From contig OZ020515.1 of NCBI GenBank assembly GCA_963971425.1, positions 38,020,371-38,084,370 on the forward strand: 64,000 nt of DNA. Reading direction: 5' to 3'. The stretch comes from Bryoerythrophyllum caledonicum. Lineage: Eukaryota; Streptophyta; Bryopsida; Pottiales; Pottiaceae. A program made the translations under genes and the position numbers. Position 1 is the stretch's first letter; each line of letters opens with the position of its first letter. Below, piece after piece: positions 1 to 10,500 of this stretch. The notes beneath the pieces are model-generated. The model saw only the letters and a list, made by a program, of their open reading frames with translations. It did no database searches and was not told where the DNA came from.

Positions 1-1263
1 TTTCCACATAAATGTTGTAAACCCCCCAAAACTCAAGTACTCCATCATACTACTAAAATCATAATCTACGCAATGAACCAAGCAACGATCAACCACGTAG
101 TCAACCGTGCAGTGAACTACAAAAACGTTGTAATCAACTACGCAATTAATTGCGCAGTCAACCGTGCAATGAATCATGTTACTTTCTTTTCCTTCTACAG
201 TTTGTAATATAAAAACTACATTAAAATGGTTGGACTATTGCGTTGCAAAGCAAGCGCCAATTGCTAGTAACTTAATAAAAAAATTAACTCATGGCATATG
301 AATCATGGAGGAGCATTACCTTGCATTGGGTGGGACCAAAGAATATTGATTGCCACTTAACTCATGCATTCTATTGGTGCAGAATTTGGGACATGAAATT
401 GTTTGGTTGTCTTTATTTTTGTATCAAAATCTCACCTTACCTTTCTCTTTTCATTGCTCTTTTGGAAGGAATTTTGGGAAAATTCTATTTTCTTCCTTAA
501 AAAGCCATATATATTTTTTCATCTATGGCTATTTTACCTTTGGAATAAGAAAATACGTCAAAACTCATGGTTTCTTAGATCTTTTAAAAAAAAAACTTCT
601 GTAGCAAATTGTTTTCTTTTAAATTTTTCTTAAACCTTATTTTAGAAATCTCCAATTTTGTGTTGCCGTTAGAAAAGGTAAACAGTCATAAGTGCATTCT
701 GAAATTAGTAGAATACAAACATTTTGCACTACATAATATATATTTTGGTACATTTATAATATCATATGACCAAGCAAAAGGTGCAACCTTTCAAAGCAGC
801 AATGTGACTAGTATTAACTTTTCATATGCATATTGCATCTTTGTTTGGTGATGGAAAAACAAAATGTACCATTATAAATATTGTTTCATGTTTAAACTTT
901 ATAAAATCACCTTCATCGATATAATTGTCCCTTTCTAATAATTTGCATTCTTCGTTTTGTTAAGACCAACGTGCATTTTCTGAAGAAGGGTTCAAAATGG
1001 AAACTTTCCATTCAAAAAAAATGAAGGATTGCGAGAAAGATATTCACATTAGAAGAAAGAAAGACATTCATATTAATGGTCTTAAAATTTTTTTGATTGT
1101 TTTGGCAATGAAATCTACTTCATAATTTATTCATGAAACTTATTGAAGGCATTGAGGATCACGTGTAGAAGACATGGATAATTTTCAAAAATACGATTTA
1201 TTTGTTTAGGAAACATATGTTTCATAAAAGAAAGAAAATAATAGATAATTTCTCACACGTGGC
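1..1263. other. AT-rich spacer, no gene seen
   Basis: No convincing coding region. Positions about 65-180 hold a degenerate short tandem motif of about 20 bp containing GCAGTCAACCGTGCA, seen three to four times. The rest is AT-rich sequence with only short chance open frames. Confidence 0.5.
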
Positions 1264-1880
1264 ATGGCAAGGAGAAAAAGGAGAAAAAGACAAGGGCGGA
1301 AGCGCCGATCTAAGAAATATGCCATGAAGAAACCAGAAGTGACAACTAGTAACAATGACGAAGCAAGGAGACACCGAGCCCGATCTGCACTAGTGGCACG
1401 ATTGCCTGGAGGTGCTTTTCGAGAATTTTTAGTACAAAACATCCCAGGCTACACATCGTTAGAAGGTACTATATGTTTTTATAATGCTTTTGTTTTTTTG
1501 AATAAATCAATTTAATAACAAAAAAAAACTTATTAAACCCAACAAATAATCAGATGATTCAAAAACTTATAATGAAGAATAGAATCTTACCAACTAGATT
1601 ATATAACTATTGGAATATGATTCTTAACTTCAAAACATATAATACGCACATACACACGCTTGCGCACACGCACATATATATAATGATGATCTAAAGTATT
1701 TTTGAATTCTACTATTTAAACAATGCAGATACTTTGTTAGATGAGTATGTGAAGACGGTTGGAAAGTGGGAAGGTTGGTTGTTTTTTTATTTAGGTGTTA
1801 TTTACATCTTAAAGAATTTTACAAATACCCATAATCCATTAGTAATGGGGCCAAGCTCTCTTCTTGCGTCCTCTCTTTGA
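1264..1880 (+). CDS. Tentative three-exon gene for a small basic protein
   Basis: I do not recognise the product. A reading of three exons, 1264-1465, 1729-1773 and 1795-1880, gives 110 residues with a stop at 1878-1880. The joins are GAAG/GTACT to TGCAG/ATAC and GGAAG/GTTGG to TTTAG/GTGT, and both introns are in phase 1, so the frame stays open throughout. The second intron would be only 21 bp, which is very short and a real weakness. Residues 3-20 are almost all Arg and Lys (RRKRRKRQGRKRRSKK), like a nuclear or nucleolar targeting signal. Exon 1 is richer in GC than its surroundings. It could instead be a fragment of a larger gene with more exons on either side. Function unknown. Confidence 0.28.
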
Positions 1881-2362
1881 ATTTTTTCAAAATGAGTCAC
1901 CTAATTCACATCAAAGATGCACGAGTTTTATGTATGTAATAAAGCTAAAGATTGGTTCATTATTCTATTCTATCGCAAATATCAATGCCAATAACATTGA
2001 AGAATGCAGCATTCAACAAGATAGAAACACATTTTGTAGCATAGAGAACAATTTCATGTACATTCTTGAAATTTGTAGCAACAGAATTGAATTTTGATAC
2101 TTGTTTATATATGTGACTAATCATATATTTGTACAACTTAAGAAGTTCTCTAATATGTACAATATTTAAAAAAATGTGATCATCTAAACAATAAATTGAA
2201 ATTATATTCAATGATTTTGAATTATTTAAATTTTAAAGTACAATTTTTTTATAAAAAAGATTCAAAAGCTCAATGACTCTGAAGGATTAATGTAAAATTT
2301 ATATGGGGTTAATGTTTAAATAATTTACTTGTTTAAAACAATTACCAATAAGAAAATTATAA

Positions 2363-2654
2363 CCCTTCAAGGCCAATGAGGTATTTTGGCCAGAGAAAAT
2401 CTACAATTGTTCTACATCATGCAAAGTGGCATCTTCGCACAAGATACATTTCAGCACAAAAATCTACAATTACACATCATGAAAATTATTGTTACAGTAA
2501 CTTGCTCATGTTTGCACCAATTGTTGTGGCAATGGTCTCTATAGATACCCATCTTCCTCCACCTCTTTTTCATAGTTGAAGTCTTTCATGGAGGTGAGCT
2601 CTAATAGTTCCTATTGAAATTATTGTTCCAAAACAACCCAAAATTAACTTGGGG
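2363..2654 (+). repeat. TTAA-type MITE family B, diverged copy
   Basis: About 290 bp starting CCCTTCAAGGCCAATGAG and ending with GGGG. It aligns by eye along its length with the better copies at 27370-27673 and 33173-33463, sharing the block around GTGGCAATGGTCTC and the run CATCTTCCTCCACCTCT. The flanks are TA-rich but no longer an exact TTAA pair, so this copy looks old. Non-coding. Confidence 0.7.
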
Positions 2655-3955
2655 TTATATTAGCCCTCCCCAATGAATTTTAAATCTCTATGTAAAACTT
2701 TATACTGTATGTCTAGTAAAGCCGGGCCCATGGCTAAAAAAAAACCTCTCAACCCTCTCAAATGTGATTGAAGCATGATTTTGCATTCTCATGTTTACTG
2801 AAATGAGAACCTTAGAAAATGATAGTCATCTTGCACTTGGAGTGGATTACCTTACCTAGTGGTCGCTTTCAACACCTCCTTGTCAAAAGAATTATTTTTC
2901 TTTGATGCAGTGATTTCGGCACAATGGGTATCACCCAAGTATTACATAGGTATCACCTTGATATCACATGGGTAATCACCTAGTCAAAAAAAAAAATTCC
3001 ATAATTTTGGACAACTCTCCATTTCGAATGAATTATGTACGAAAGCGACCACGGCGTAGGGTATGCCTATAGAAGCGTTCAGGTTGAGGCCCTAGATGAT
3101 TATGTGATTGAAGTGTGTTGTCAAATTTTCTCTTGCTCTGGAGACATGGTCCCTTGAGAAGAATTTTGAGGTTGTTTCTGTATGTGTGAAGCAACGATGA
3201 GTTTGAATGTTTCCGGCTGCCTCTAGTTCCTAGTTGCCTCTTTCCACAGGATGATGGTGGTATGCCAGCTTGAGGTTCACAAGTGCTTCCTAACAAGGAC
3301 TGACGGAGCAATATTCATTGCAAAAGAGAATAAGGTTCATTCTAACAAAAAGAAGAGTCTAACAATATCAGCTTCATTCAAGTTCTCAACCGATATGAGA
3401 ATTTCAGGTCTAGTCTAGTTGGATGGTAGTCTAGACTACCATCCAACTTATGAATATCCCCTGAATGCATCATTTAGTTAAATCTAGAAAATTCAGGGAA
3501 TTATGGACTTTGGACTGAACGCATCATTGGGAGATCTCCGGTTGGATTACATTAGAATCATCCGGAGATTTATCAAATCATCGGGAGATGTGATCAACGT
3601 TCATGATTTCTTGACTTTACATAGTCCAGTTTTAGTTAAATATGTCATTTGATCATCAGCTCAGGCACACCCTAAAACATGCACAACAACCAAGTCGGAG
3701 AGATCGGACAACCTGGATCACCGACCTCAAACTCTTCAACAAAACTATCCCATGAAACATATCACTGGACTCGTTTACGATAATACTTCCTCCGGAACTA
3801 ATTGAGAACACCATCCATACAAGAGCGGCAAACATCAATCCCTAAAACTATCGATATCTCTTCTACAGCTTTGTTTTGGGAATATTGTCCACCATCTCCC
3901 ACCGCCTGTTGGCAATATTGAAAAGAAGGAACGTGCAGGTGAGCTTTATCGGCAC
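2655..3955. other. Spacer with unexplained patches of coding-like composition
   Basis: About 2880-2990 holds three to four copies of a GGTATCACC-like word. About 3035-3340 has higher GC and short open frames on both strands (for example 92 codons, minus, 3033-3311), but I can assign no domain or splice pattern. It may be the remnant of a host gene. Confidence 0.3.
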
Positions 3956-3959
3956 TGGC

Positions 3960-5160
3960 CACCACAAATTGATCAGCTCAACCAATTAGCACATTGTTAT
4001 CTGCCGATGCGGCACGTCGTCCGAGTGCACAAGCACGTACATGAGAAGGTCACTAGAAGAAAATAGAGCGTATAGCAACGTTTTGAAAAACGTCTAAGGG
4101 CTTGCTTTGTACATAAAACCACGCTATTGTTGCTTCTTTAAAAAGCAAGGCCCTAGGCATTGCTTAATTTTTTTCAAAACGTTGCTAAACACCCTATTTT
4201 CTTGTGGTTGGTGGCCGTTGGTGGGACGCTACAATGGGCAGCACCGCGTCGGATTGCATGAGGTGTGCAAACAACCACCCTGGAATTTGCTTATACTCGC
4301 TCCATTGTTCATCCGCCATGTTGAGCTTCCACACCAGCAGCGTCCTGTGCTCATTCTTTGTCACTTCAAAGAGCGCCCCGGCCCAGTGTCTAAGACCATG
4401 GAACTCGTCCTCATCTGACGCATCTCGTGGAGGCGTTGCAAGAGCACTCCACTGGTTAAAATTAGGGGAGTAGACATGGATCTCGTTGGAGTCTATCCAA
4501 AGGTACATCTTGCGCAGAAGCTGCACGCAACTCTTAGGCGCGATGCTCTTAGACGACCGCCTGGACCGCACCAAACGGGACGGCTTTGACTCCACTTGTT
4601 GGTACGCGAGTCAAGCATGAGCATGTCCACAACATAGCTTGCGTGTACGCCCTGGAGGAGTCATCAACCATCATCCGTAGCACACTTCCGTACACGTACA
4701 CATCTGAGATGCTTCGATAATATTGCACACAGACATCATAGTTTCAATGGACATTGAAGAGTGCATTTGTGACATCTATGTCGGTAAGATGGTTGGAGGA
4801 CTCCGACACCTTGTAATGCCTTTGAAAGAGCACACCCTCCACCTCAAACGGCTCCCGAAGGTTCTCGATCTTATGCTAGTTATAGGGGTACGCGGTTAAC
4901 CCCTCCATCGGGTCACATGATGGCCACCATATACAATGCCCGGTTTTGGCGTGCAGTGCGAGCGTGCCGAAACAGGAGCATTCATGCCTGCTCTTTCGAA
5001 TTAGTAGGAAGAAAGGCTCCCAGATATGACCCTGGTCCTGAATTAGCAATGGACATCGCTGACTTGCCCGCTTGTGCCATTGTTTGCACACTCTTTAAAG
5101 AGCAGGTAGTAGTCCTCGACTAGCAGCGCATCAAAGATGTCTTGCAAAATTTCTTGGATT
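3960..5160 (-). pseudogene. Decayed F-box/kelch-like gene
   Basis: F-box proteins recruit substrates to SCF ubiquitin ligases through an N-terminal F-box, and plant members often carry kelch-like repeats. On the minus strand the 5' end (about 5150-5090) reads LQDIFDALLVEDYYLLFKEC, resembling an F-box. After a change of frame, MCKQWHKRASQRCPLLIQDQ (5091-5032) continues it. Downstream come blocks resembling F-box-associated beta-propeller segments: VLFQRHYKVSESS, YLWIDSNEIHVYSPNFNQW (in an open frame at 4194-4595) and LLVWKLNMADEQWSEYKQIP. The frame changes at least three times, a stop falls near 4750, and a fold-back transposon at 4051-4206 interrupts the 3' part. A further matching piece, MYVLVHSDDVPHRQI, lies beyond it near 4030-3980. 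The family call rests on motif resemblance only. Confidence 0.5.
4051..4206. repeat. Fold-back MITE with CACTA-like ends
   Basis: About 156 bp that folds on itself. The left arm starts CACTAGAAGAAAATAG and the right arm, read in reverse, starts CACAAGAAAATAGGGTG; both continue into TAGCAACGTTTTGAAAAA, then a looser inverted pair around AGGGC..TTGCTTT. The CACTA start suggests a CACTA (En/Spm) derivative, which would leave a 3-bp duplication; the flanks GGT and GTT are not a clean match. It sits inside the F-box-like pseudogene. Confidence 0.6.
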
Positions 5161-5190
5161 GAACAAAGTCTTGGTCCTCAACAACTCTGT

Positions 5191-5236
5191 CTTCTCTCTC
5201 TCACTCACACTCTCTCACACTCTCTCTCACTCATAC
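5191..5236. repeat. CT-rich microsatellite
   Basis: An interrupted CT/CA simple repeat (CTCTCTCTCACTCACACT and so on). No function visible. Confidence 0.8.
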
Positions 5237-6770
5237 TAGTATATTTACTTGTCATCTCCAACGAAATAATGCAAGTTTTTGTAATAAGCCAACTAAAATT
5301 GTAAAAGTAAAAAAGAAAAGTAAAGTCATCTGCAGCCGCCTCATAGGGAGGGTAACACCTAGGTATCACAATATGATACTCATAGGGCCTTAAAAAAAGG
5401 CCTACGGAAATCATGTAATACCTAGGTGATACCCGCCATAGGAGTCCGCAACACGTGGATTTACTTTTATTATTTTTGTTTTTGTTTTTACTTGTATACA
5501 ATCTATTAAATTATCTAAACTTACATTATTCTTTGTAGACAACAAGTAATTATACTAGTTACTCTATATATAATAATACTAGTGGACCCTTGTTCCCAAC
5601 GGGCCAATGATAATCCTCAATACAGTAAACATATGCCCATTATTTAGATACCCGGATTTCCTACGTGTATAAAGTAAAAGTGACCCGGATATTGCCACGT
5701 GGCGCATTTTGAGATGCCTAGGTATCGATCCGGGTATTAACCCTTGGTCATTTGTTATATGTATACCAACCCATAGTCTTCAATGGATAATGTGAGTTTA
5801 GGGAAGTTAATTAAAATTGTAAAAGTAAAATAAATAGTTAAATAAATAAAAGTAAATGCCACATGTTGCGGCCTGCTAGGATGGGTATGACCTAGGTATC
5901 ATCAATTTCCATCACCGAGTATGTCCCTTCCTCTTTTACCTAACTATTGCCACGTGTCAAAGAAGGTCAATATCGAAGTAGGTCGGATATCGCCACATGG
6001 CGCAACGGATTGCGTGGGTACTGACCATGTATTTGCCCTTGCACTTTTATTATCTAGGTAGTAGAAAAAAAAGGAGGGTAAGCCCTAGCGATAATCCTTG
6101 GTACTACCCCAATATATTGAGTGTAAACGATGGATACCTCAAGTAAATAAAGGATATCTACAGCAAATAATGGGTATCTAAAGTAAACAATGGATATATC
6201 ATAGGTATACGAGGGGTACAATTGATTTAGCCCGTCAAGGACCACAGGGATCAATTAGTGAGATATCAAAATAGCTAAGGGTTTAAGATAACTCAACCTC
6301 CCAACCATAGAGGAAAGCACAAGAAGTACGGGTCTCTCCATAATCCCGCCCTCTTTACAATAACCAAATCGCTCCTAATATTGTCCCTCCAAACTAGAAT
6401 CCTTCACTGAAATTTTCTAATTTTAGACCATCATTCAAGTTTAAGTTATTTTATAACTTTAGTTCTACATCCGCACGTTTACTTTATAACTATTTAAGAC
6501 TGATAATATGACTTGTGGCTTTGAATGTGTTCAAAACAAAGAATTGTGAAGAGGTTTTGGGGTTTATATATATAATATATAGATAGAAGATATAGTATTA
6601 AAGTAAAAGTGTAATATAAAAGTATCAAAGTAAAAGTATAAAATCTTCCATTAAGCTTACTGCATAGACACTCATTGGTAAATTTTATTCTTCACCGAAA
6701 CTTGTGGAATTTTTTGCAATGCATACAAATCCTTCTCTACCTCGTTGGGAAAAACCCATCTCCACCCACC
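5237..6770. other. AT-rich spacer with a recurrent CCTAGGTAT word
   Basis: No gene seen. The near-palindromic word CCTAGGTAT or its relatives, often joined to GATACC, occurs at about 5357, 5427, 5708 and 5891. A loose repeat of AAAGTAAACAATGGATATC-like words runs from about 6115 to 6200, and a second AAAGTAAAAGT run lies at about 6599-6640. Confidence 0.4.
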
Positions 6771-6776
6771 ACTACT

Positions 6777-6786
6777 ATATAAATAG
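6777..6786 (+). promoter_or_regulatory. TATA-box-like site
   Basis: TATATAAATAG follows a C-rich stretch (CCACCCACCACTACTA), a plant-like core promoter context. No coding region follows on the plus strand before the 3' end of the large minus-strand gene at 7525. If used, the transcript would be non-coding or antisense to that gene. In AT-rich DNA this may be chance. Confidence 0.25.
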
Positions 6787-7524
6787 GTCAGAGAGCTTAA
6801 GTTGGTGGTTCAAGGACACAAGCTGGAAACAAACCTTCAATAGCCTCAACTCAGCATACCTAACATAATTTTGCATCAAACCTCCATCTCACAAGGTCCA
6901 TCTTTACAATAACATTTCCTGGCCAGGTGCCATAACACAACAGTATTACTTCAATATCAAAATAATCGCAAAAATCTTAATATAATTTGTCTTCTGAGTA
7001 TGCTCAGCTCACAAACACAGCACATTTAGCGTGAGCAAAACTGGTGAGTAGCGCTAACCAACCATCTTGCTCAAGCACATCTACACATGATTCATCCTAA
7101 AAAACCATAACTATAGCTACTATGTTACACAACATAGCTGACAAGTATTCAAAGGAATTCGACATAGCAGATATGTAAACTGGAAGAATGCAAGCACAAT
7201 CAACTAGAGCGCCACTGCTCCCCATTTGCCTTTGTCTGCTACTAAATTACCACCTTGAAATTCTGTACAATTGTGGTCACTTTGCGTCCATTTCTGTCCA
7301 TTCACAACGCTTAGTAATTCACGTCCAGACATGTCTAGAGTTGAGCCTCCTGGAAAACAGCCATCACATGACCAAGTACTGCTACATGTGCAGTGTTAAG
7401 TATATCTTACCAGTGCAAACTTGATAATTGATCACTTGGGCGAACTGTTCGGAAAACTTGCATCCTCCTTAACACAACTTGTTCATTTCCATGTTGGAGC
7501 TGGTACATTACAGAGCATAATCTG

Positions 7525-10500
7525 CTACTGTTTGACCTGAGGTGATCCAAGGCAGTTGACCCACATGGAAGAGGACTTTTTGTGCTTGCTTTGGCTGAGG
7601 TCTCGCTCACTTGCAGCTCGAGAGGGCGTGCTCTTCACACGGAACAGTCTTCTGATGAAGGAAGGGCTATTAGTGCTTGCAGTTCCCTCCACGGCCTTCA
7701 TGTGAGCATCCTCCAGAAGCAGGCTCCTTAACGGCGTGTGCAGCTTCAGCTCCTTCCCCTTGGGCTCAATAATGGAAGGTAAAGTCGTCCCAGAGGCTGG
7801 TTGGATCTGGTCATCCTGTGCTTCAGGAGGTGCTGCAGCTTTGAGGGAGCTAGGGGTGCCTTGTCCGCCGCTTGAGTATGCCTCGGCTTGCTCTTCCCAG
7901 AGGTGGTCCTGTTTGGAGCCTGAGAACGGCGGCTGGAGAGCCTGGTACAAGGCAGCAGCTTGAGGCAGCTCCTGATCCGGAGAATCCATGTCCTCATGAT
8001 GTGGAGTGCGTTCCAGGCCGCTAGTAATCCATGTCTCCTTCACAAGCGCCAGGGTTTCGGAATCGTCATCAACATGGTCTGCACGATAATTCTCAACCTT
8101 GACTGCGTCCTTGTCACTTGTTAGGGCGCCGTTCGAGTGGCGCACCAACTCTTCGTCCCCCTTGTAATCAGTACTGTCACTTTGTAGCGATCGAATTACA
8201 TCATCGGGAACTTGACATACCAACACATTGCCACTTGAAGGATCATGGTCTCCTGATGAAGGATCCAATTGAAGGATCATGGTCTCCTGATCCTTCAATT
8301 GTACAACGGTATCTTCCTCTAGATTTCCGTTTGAAGTACTCTCCGCTTGCTCAGCATTAGAGATGTCGTCTTCAGATTCCGATATGACAAGTGTTTCTTT
8401 TGGGCTGCTCACCTCAACCTTGACAGCGTCCGTATCCTTGTCACTTGTCATGGCGCCGCCTTCCGTCTTTGAGTGGCACTCCGTATTCTCACTTTGTCTA
8501 AGTGAATCAGGAACTTGACATACCAACACATTGCCACTCGAACTCATGTTCTCCTGATCCTTCAGTTGTACTACGGTTTCTTCCTCTGGATTTCCGTCTG
8601 TATTTTCCGCTTGCTCAGCATCAGAGATGTCACCATTAGTGTCGGACTCTTCATCCGAAACGACAAGTGCTTCTTTTGGGCCGCTCACGTTAACCTTGAC
8701 AGCGTCCGCATTCTTGTCACTTGTCAAGGCGCCGCCATCCGTCTTTGAGTGACACTCCGTATTCTCACTTGGTCTAAGTGATTCAGGAACTTCACGTACC
8801 AACACATGGCCACCAGATTCACCGTTCTCCTGATCCTTCAATTGTATTACGGTTTCTTCCTCTAGATTTCCGTTTGAAGTACTTTCCACTTCGTCAGCCT
8901 CAGAGATGTCACCATTAGTATCGGACTCTTCATCCGAAATGACAAGTGCCTCTTTTGGGCCGCTCACGTTAACCTTGACAGCGTCCGCATCCTTGTCACT
9001 TGTCATGGCGCTGCCATCCGTCGTTGAGTGACACTCCGTATTCTCACTTTGTCTACGTGGTTCAGGAACGTCACGTACCAACACATGGCCGCCAGATTCA
9101 CCGTTCTCCTGATCCTTCAATTGTACTACGGTTTCTTCCTCTGTATTTCCGTTTGAAGTACTTTCCACTTCGTCAGCCTCAGAGGTGCCTGCATTTCCAA
9201 TCTCTTCATCTGATTCCTTTACGCTGCTCACCTCGTTCTCCTCGGACATGGACCTGTCCTCTGGCAAGGTCTCTCCTCCCTCCGAGTCAGTCTTCCAGGT
9301 TGGGTGCGGAATTTCCATCTCAAAATCAGAGATTTCTGCATCTGTACTGTCTTCATCCCAATTCACAAGTGACTCTTTCTCCTCAACCTCGACGGCAGAA
9401 GAAGATTCTTTTACAAAGGTCTCTCCTTCCTCATCAGTCCTCCAAAGTGGGTGCTGAATCTCCTTCTCAACATCACCTTTTTCAGCGTTTGCATGGAGTG
9501 CATCTGGGGCAATAATTGAGTCCTCGAATGTAGGACTGTGATCCACCATCTCCACCGTGGATTCTTTGCCTACAATATCCTCTTCTTCTTCACGAGTTTC
9601 TTCGTCAACTATCAAAGCTTCAAGTTTAGCATCCAACAGTAAATCTTCGTGATTTTCCATCACTACCTCCTGAGCCTCAACCATTGGCTCTTCCACCCCG
9701 GGCATTGCTCTTTCCGCCTTTTGCACCACTCCTCCGTTTAAGTGTACCTCCTCAGGGTCAACCTTCGAGAGCCCCTCATCAACCAAAAGTGGAGTACTGT
9801 CTGGGAGGTCTTGGCCAGATTCAACAAGCCATTCCAGGGATCTATACACCACAGTGTCCTCATCTACTTCTTCCTCCACGCAGCTTCCATTGAAACTCTC
9901 CACCTCATCATTGTCAGCCCTACTCCATGAGTGATTCTGTACGTCGCACAGATCCAAGTCTCTGATGCCTAGGCCCCCTTGCACCACGACATTGTCAACA
10001 CCGTTTACCTCACCCTCAAGCACATCTTCGTCTTTGCACGATGAAGGATTTGACTGTTCTTTCATTCCGGCAACATCCAAATCCTCGAAGCGTTGTGCAT
10101 CCTTCAGAAATGTATGCTCTTCAAAACAGTCCTCTTCACTATCAGCACGGATGTCATTGGCACCATCTGAGGTGTCCTCAACCTCAAGCAACGACTTTTG
10201 CGTGGTATTTTCTTCATCTCTGCCAATTGTTCCGGAAATAACCATGATCTGAGCATCGGCACAACTTGAGTTCTCGGCACTGAATACCGCCTCGTCCTCG
10301 TCCTCGAACAATACTGGCTCATTCTGGAGCCTACCATTTAAGAATACGGTAATATTGTCCCTTGAGTAGACTTCCTCTCTATCGTCAACGTTCACATCTA
10401 ATGAACTTGTGTCTTGGTCAGACTTCTCAATGTTGTCCATGACATCTTCTGGAGAAAGATCGTTGTGTTCCAGACTCTCCCCTTCCATATCACTCGTCGA

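Noticed and set aside
8118-9515. Several plus-strand open frames (80-171 codons) opposite the last exon
   Set aside because: They are shadows of the repeated acidic coding sequence on the minus strand; codon bias alone keeps them open.
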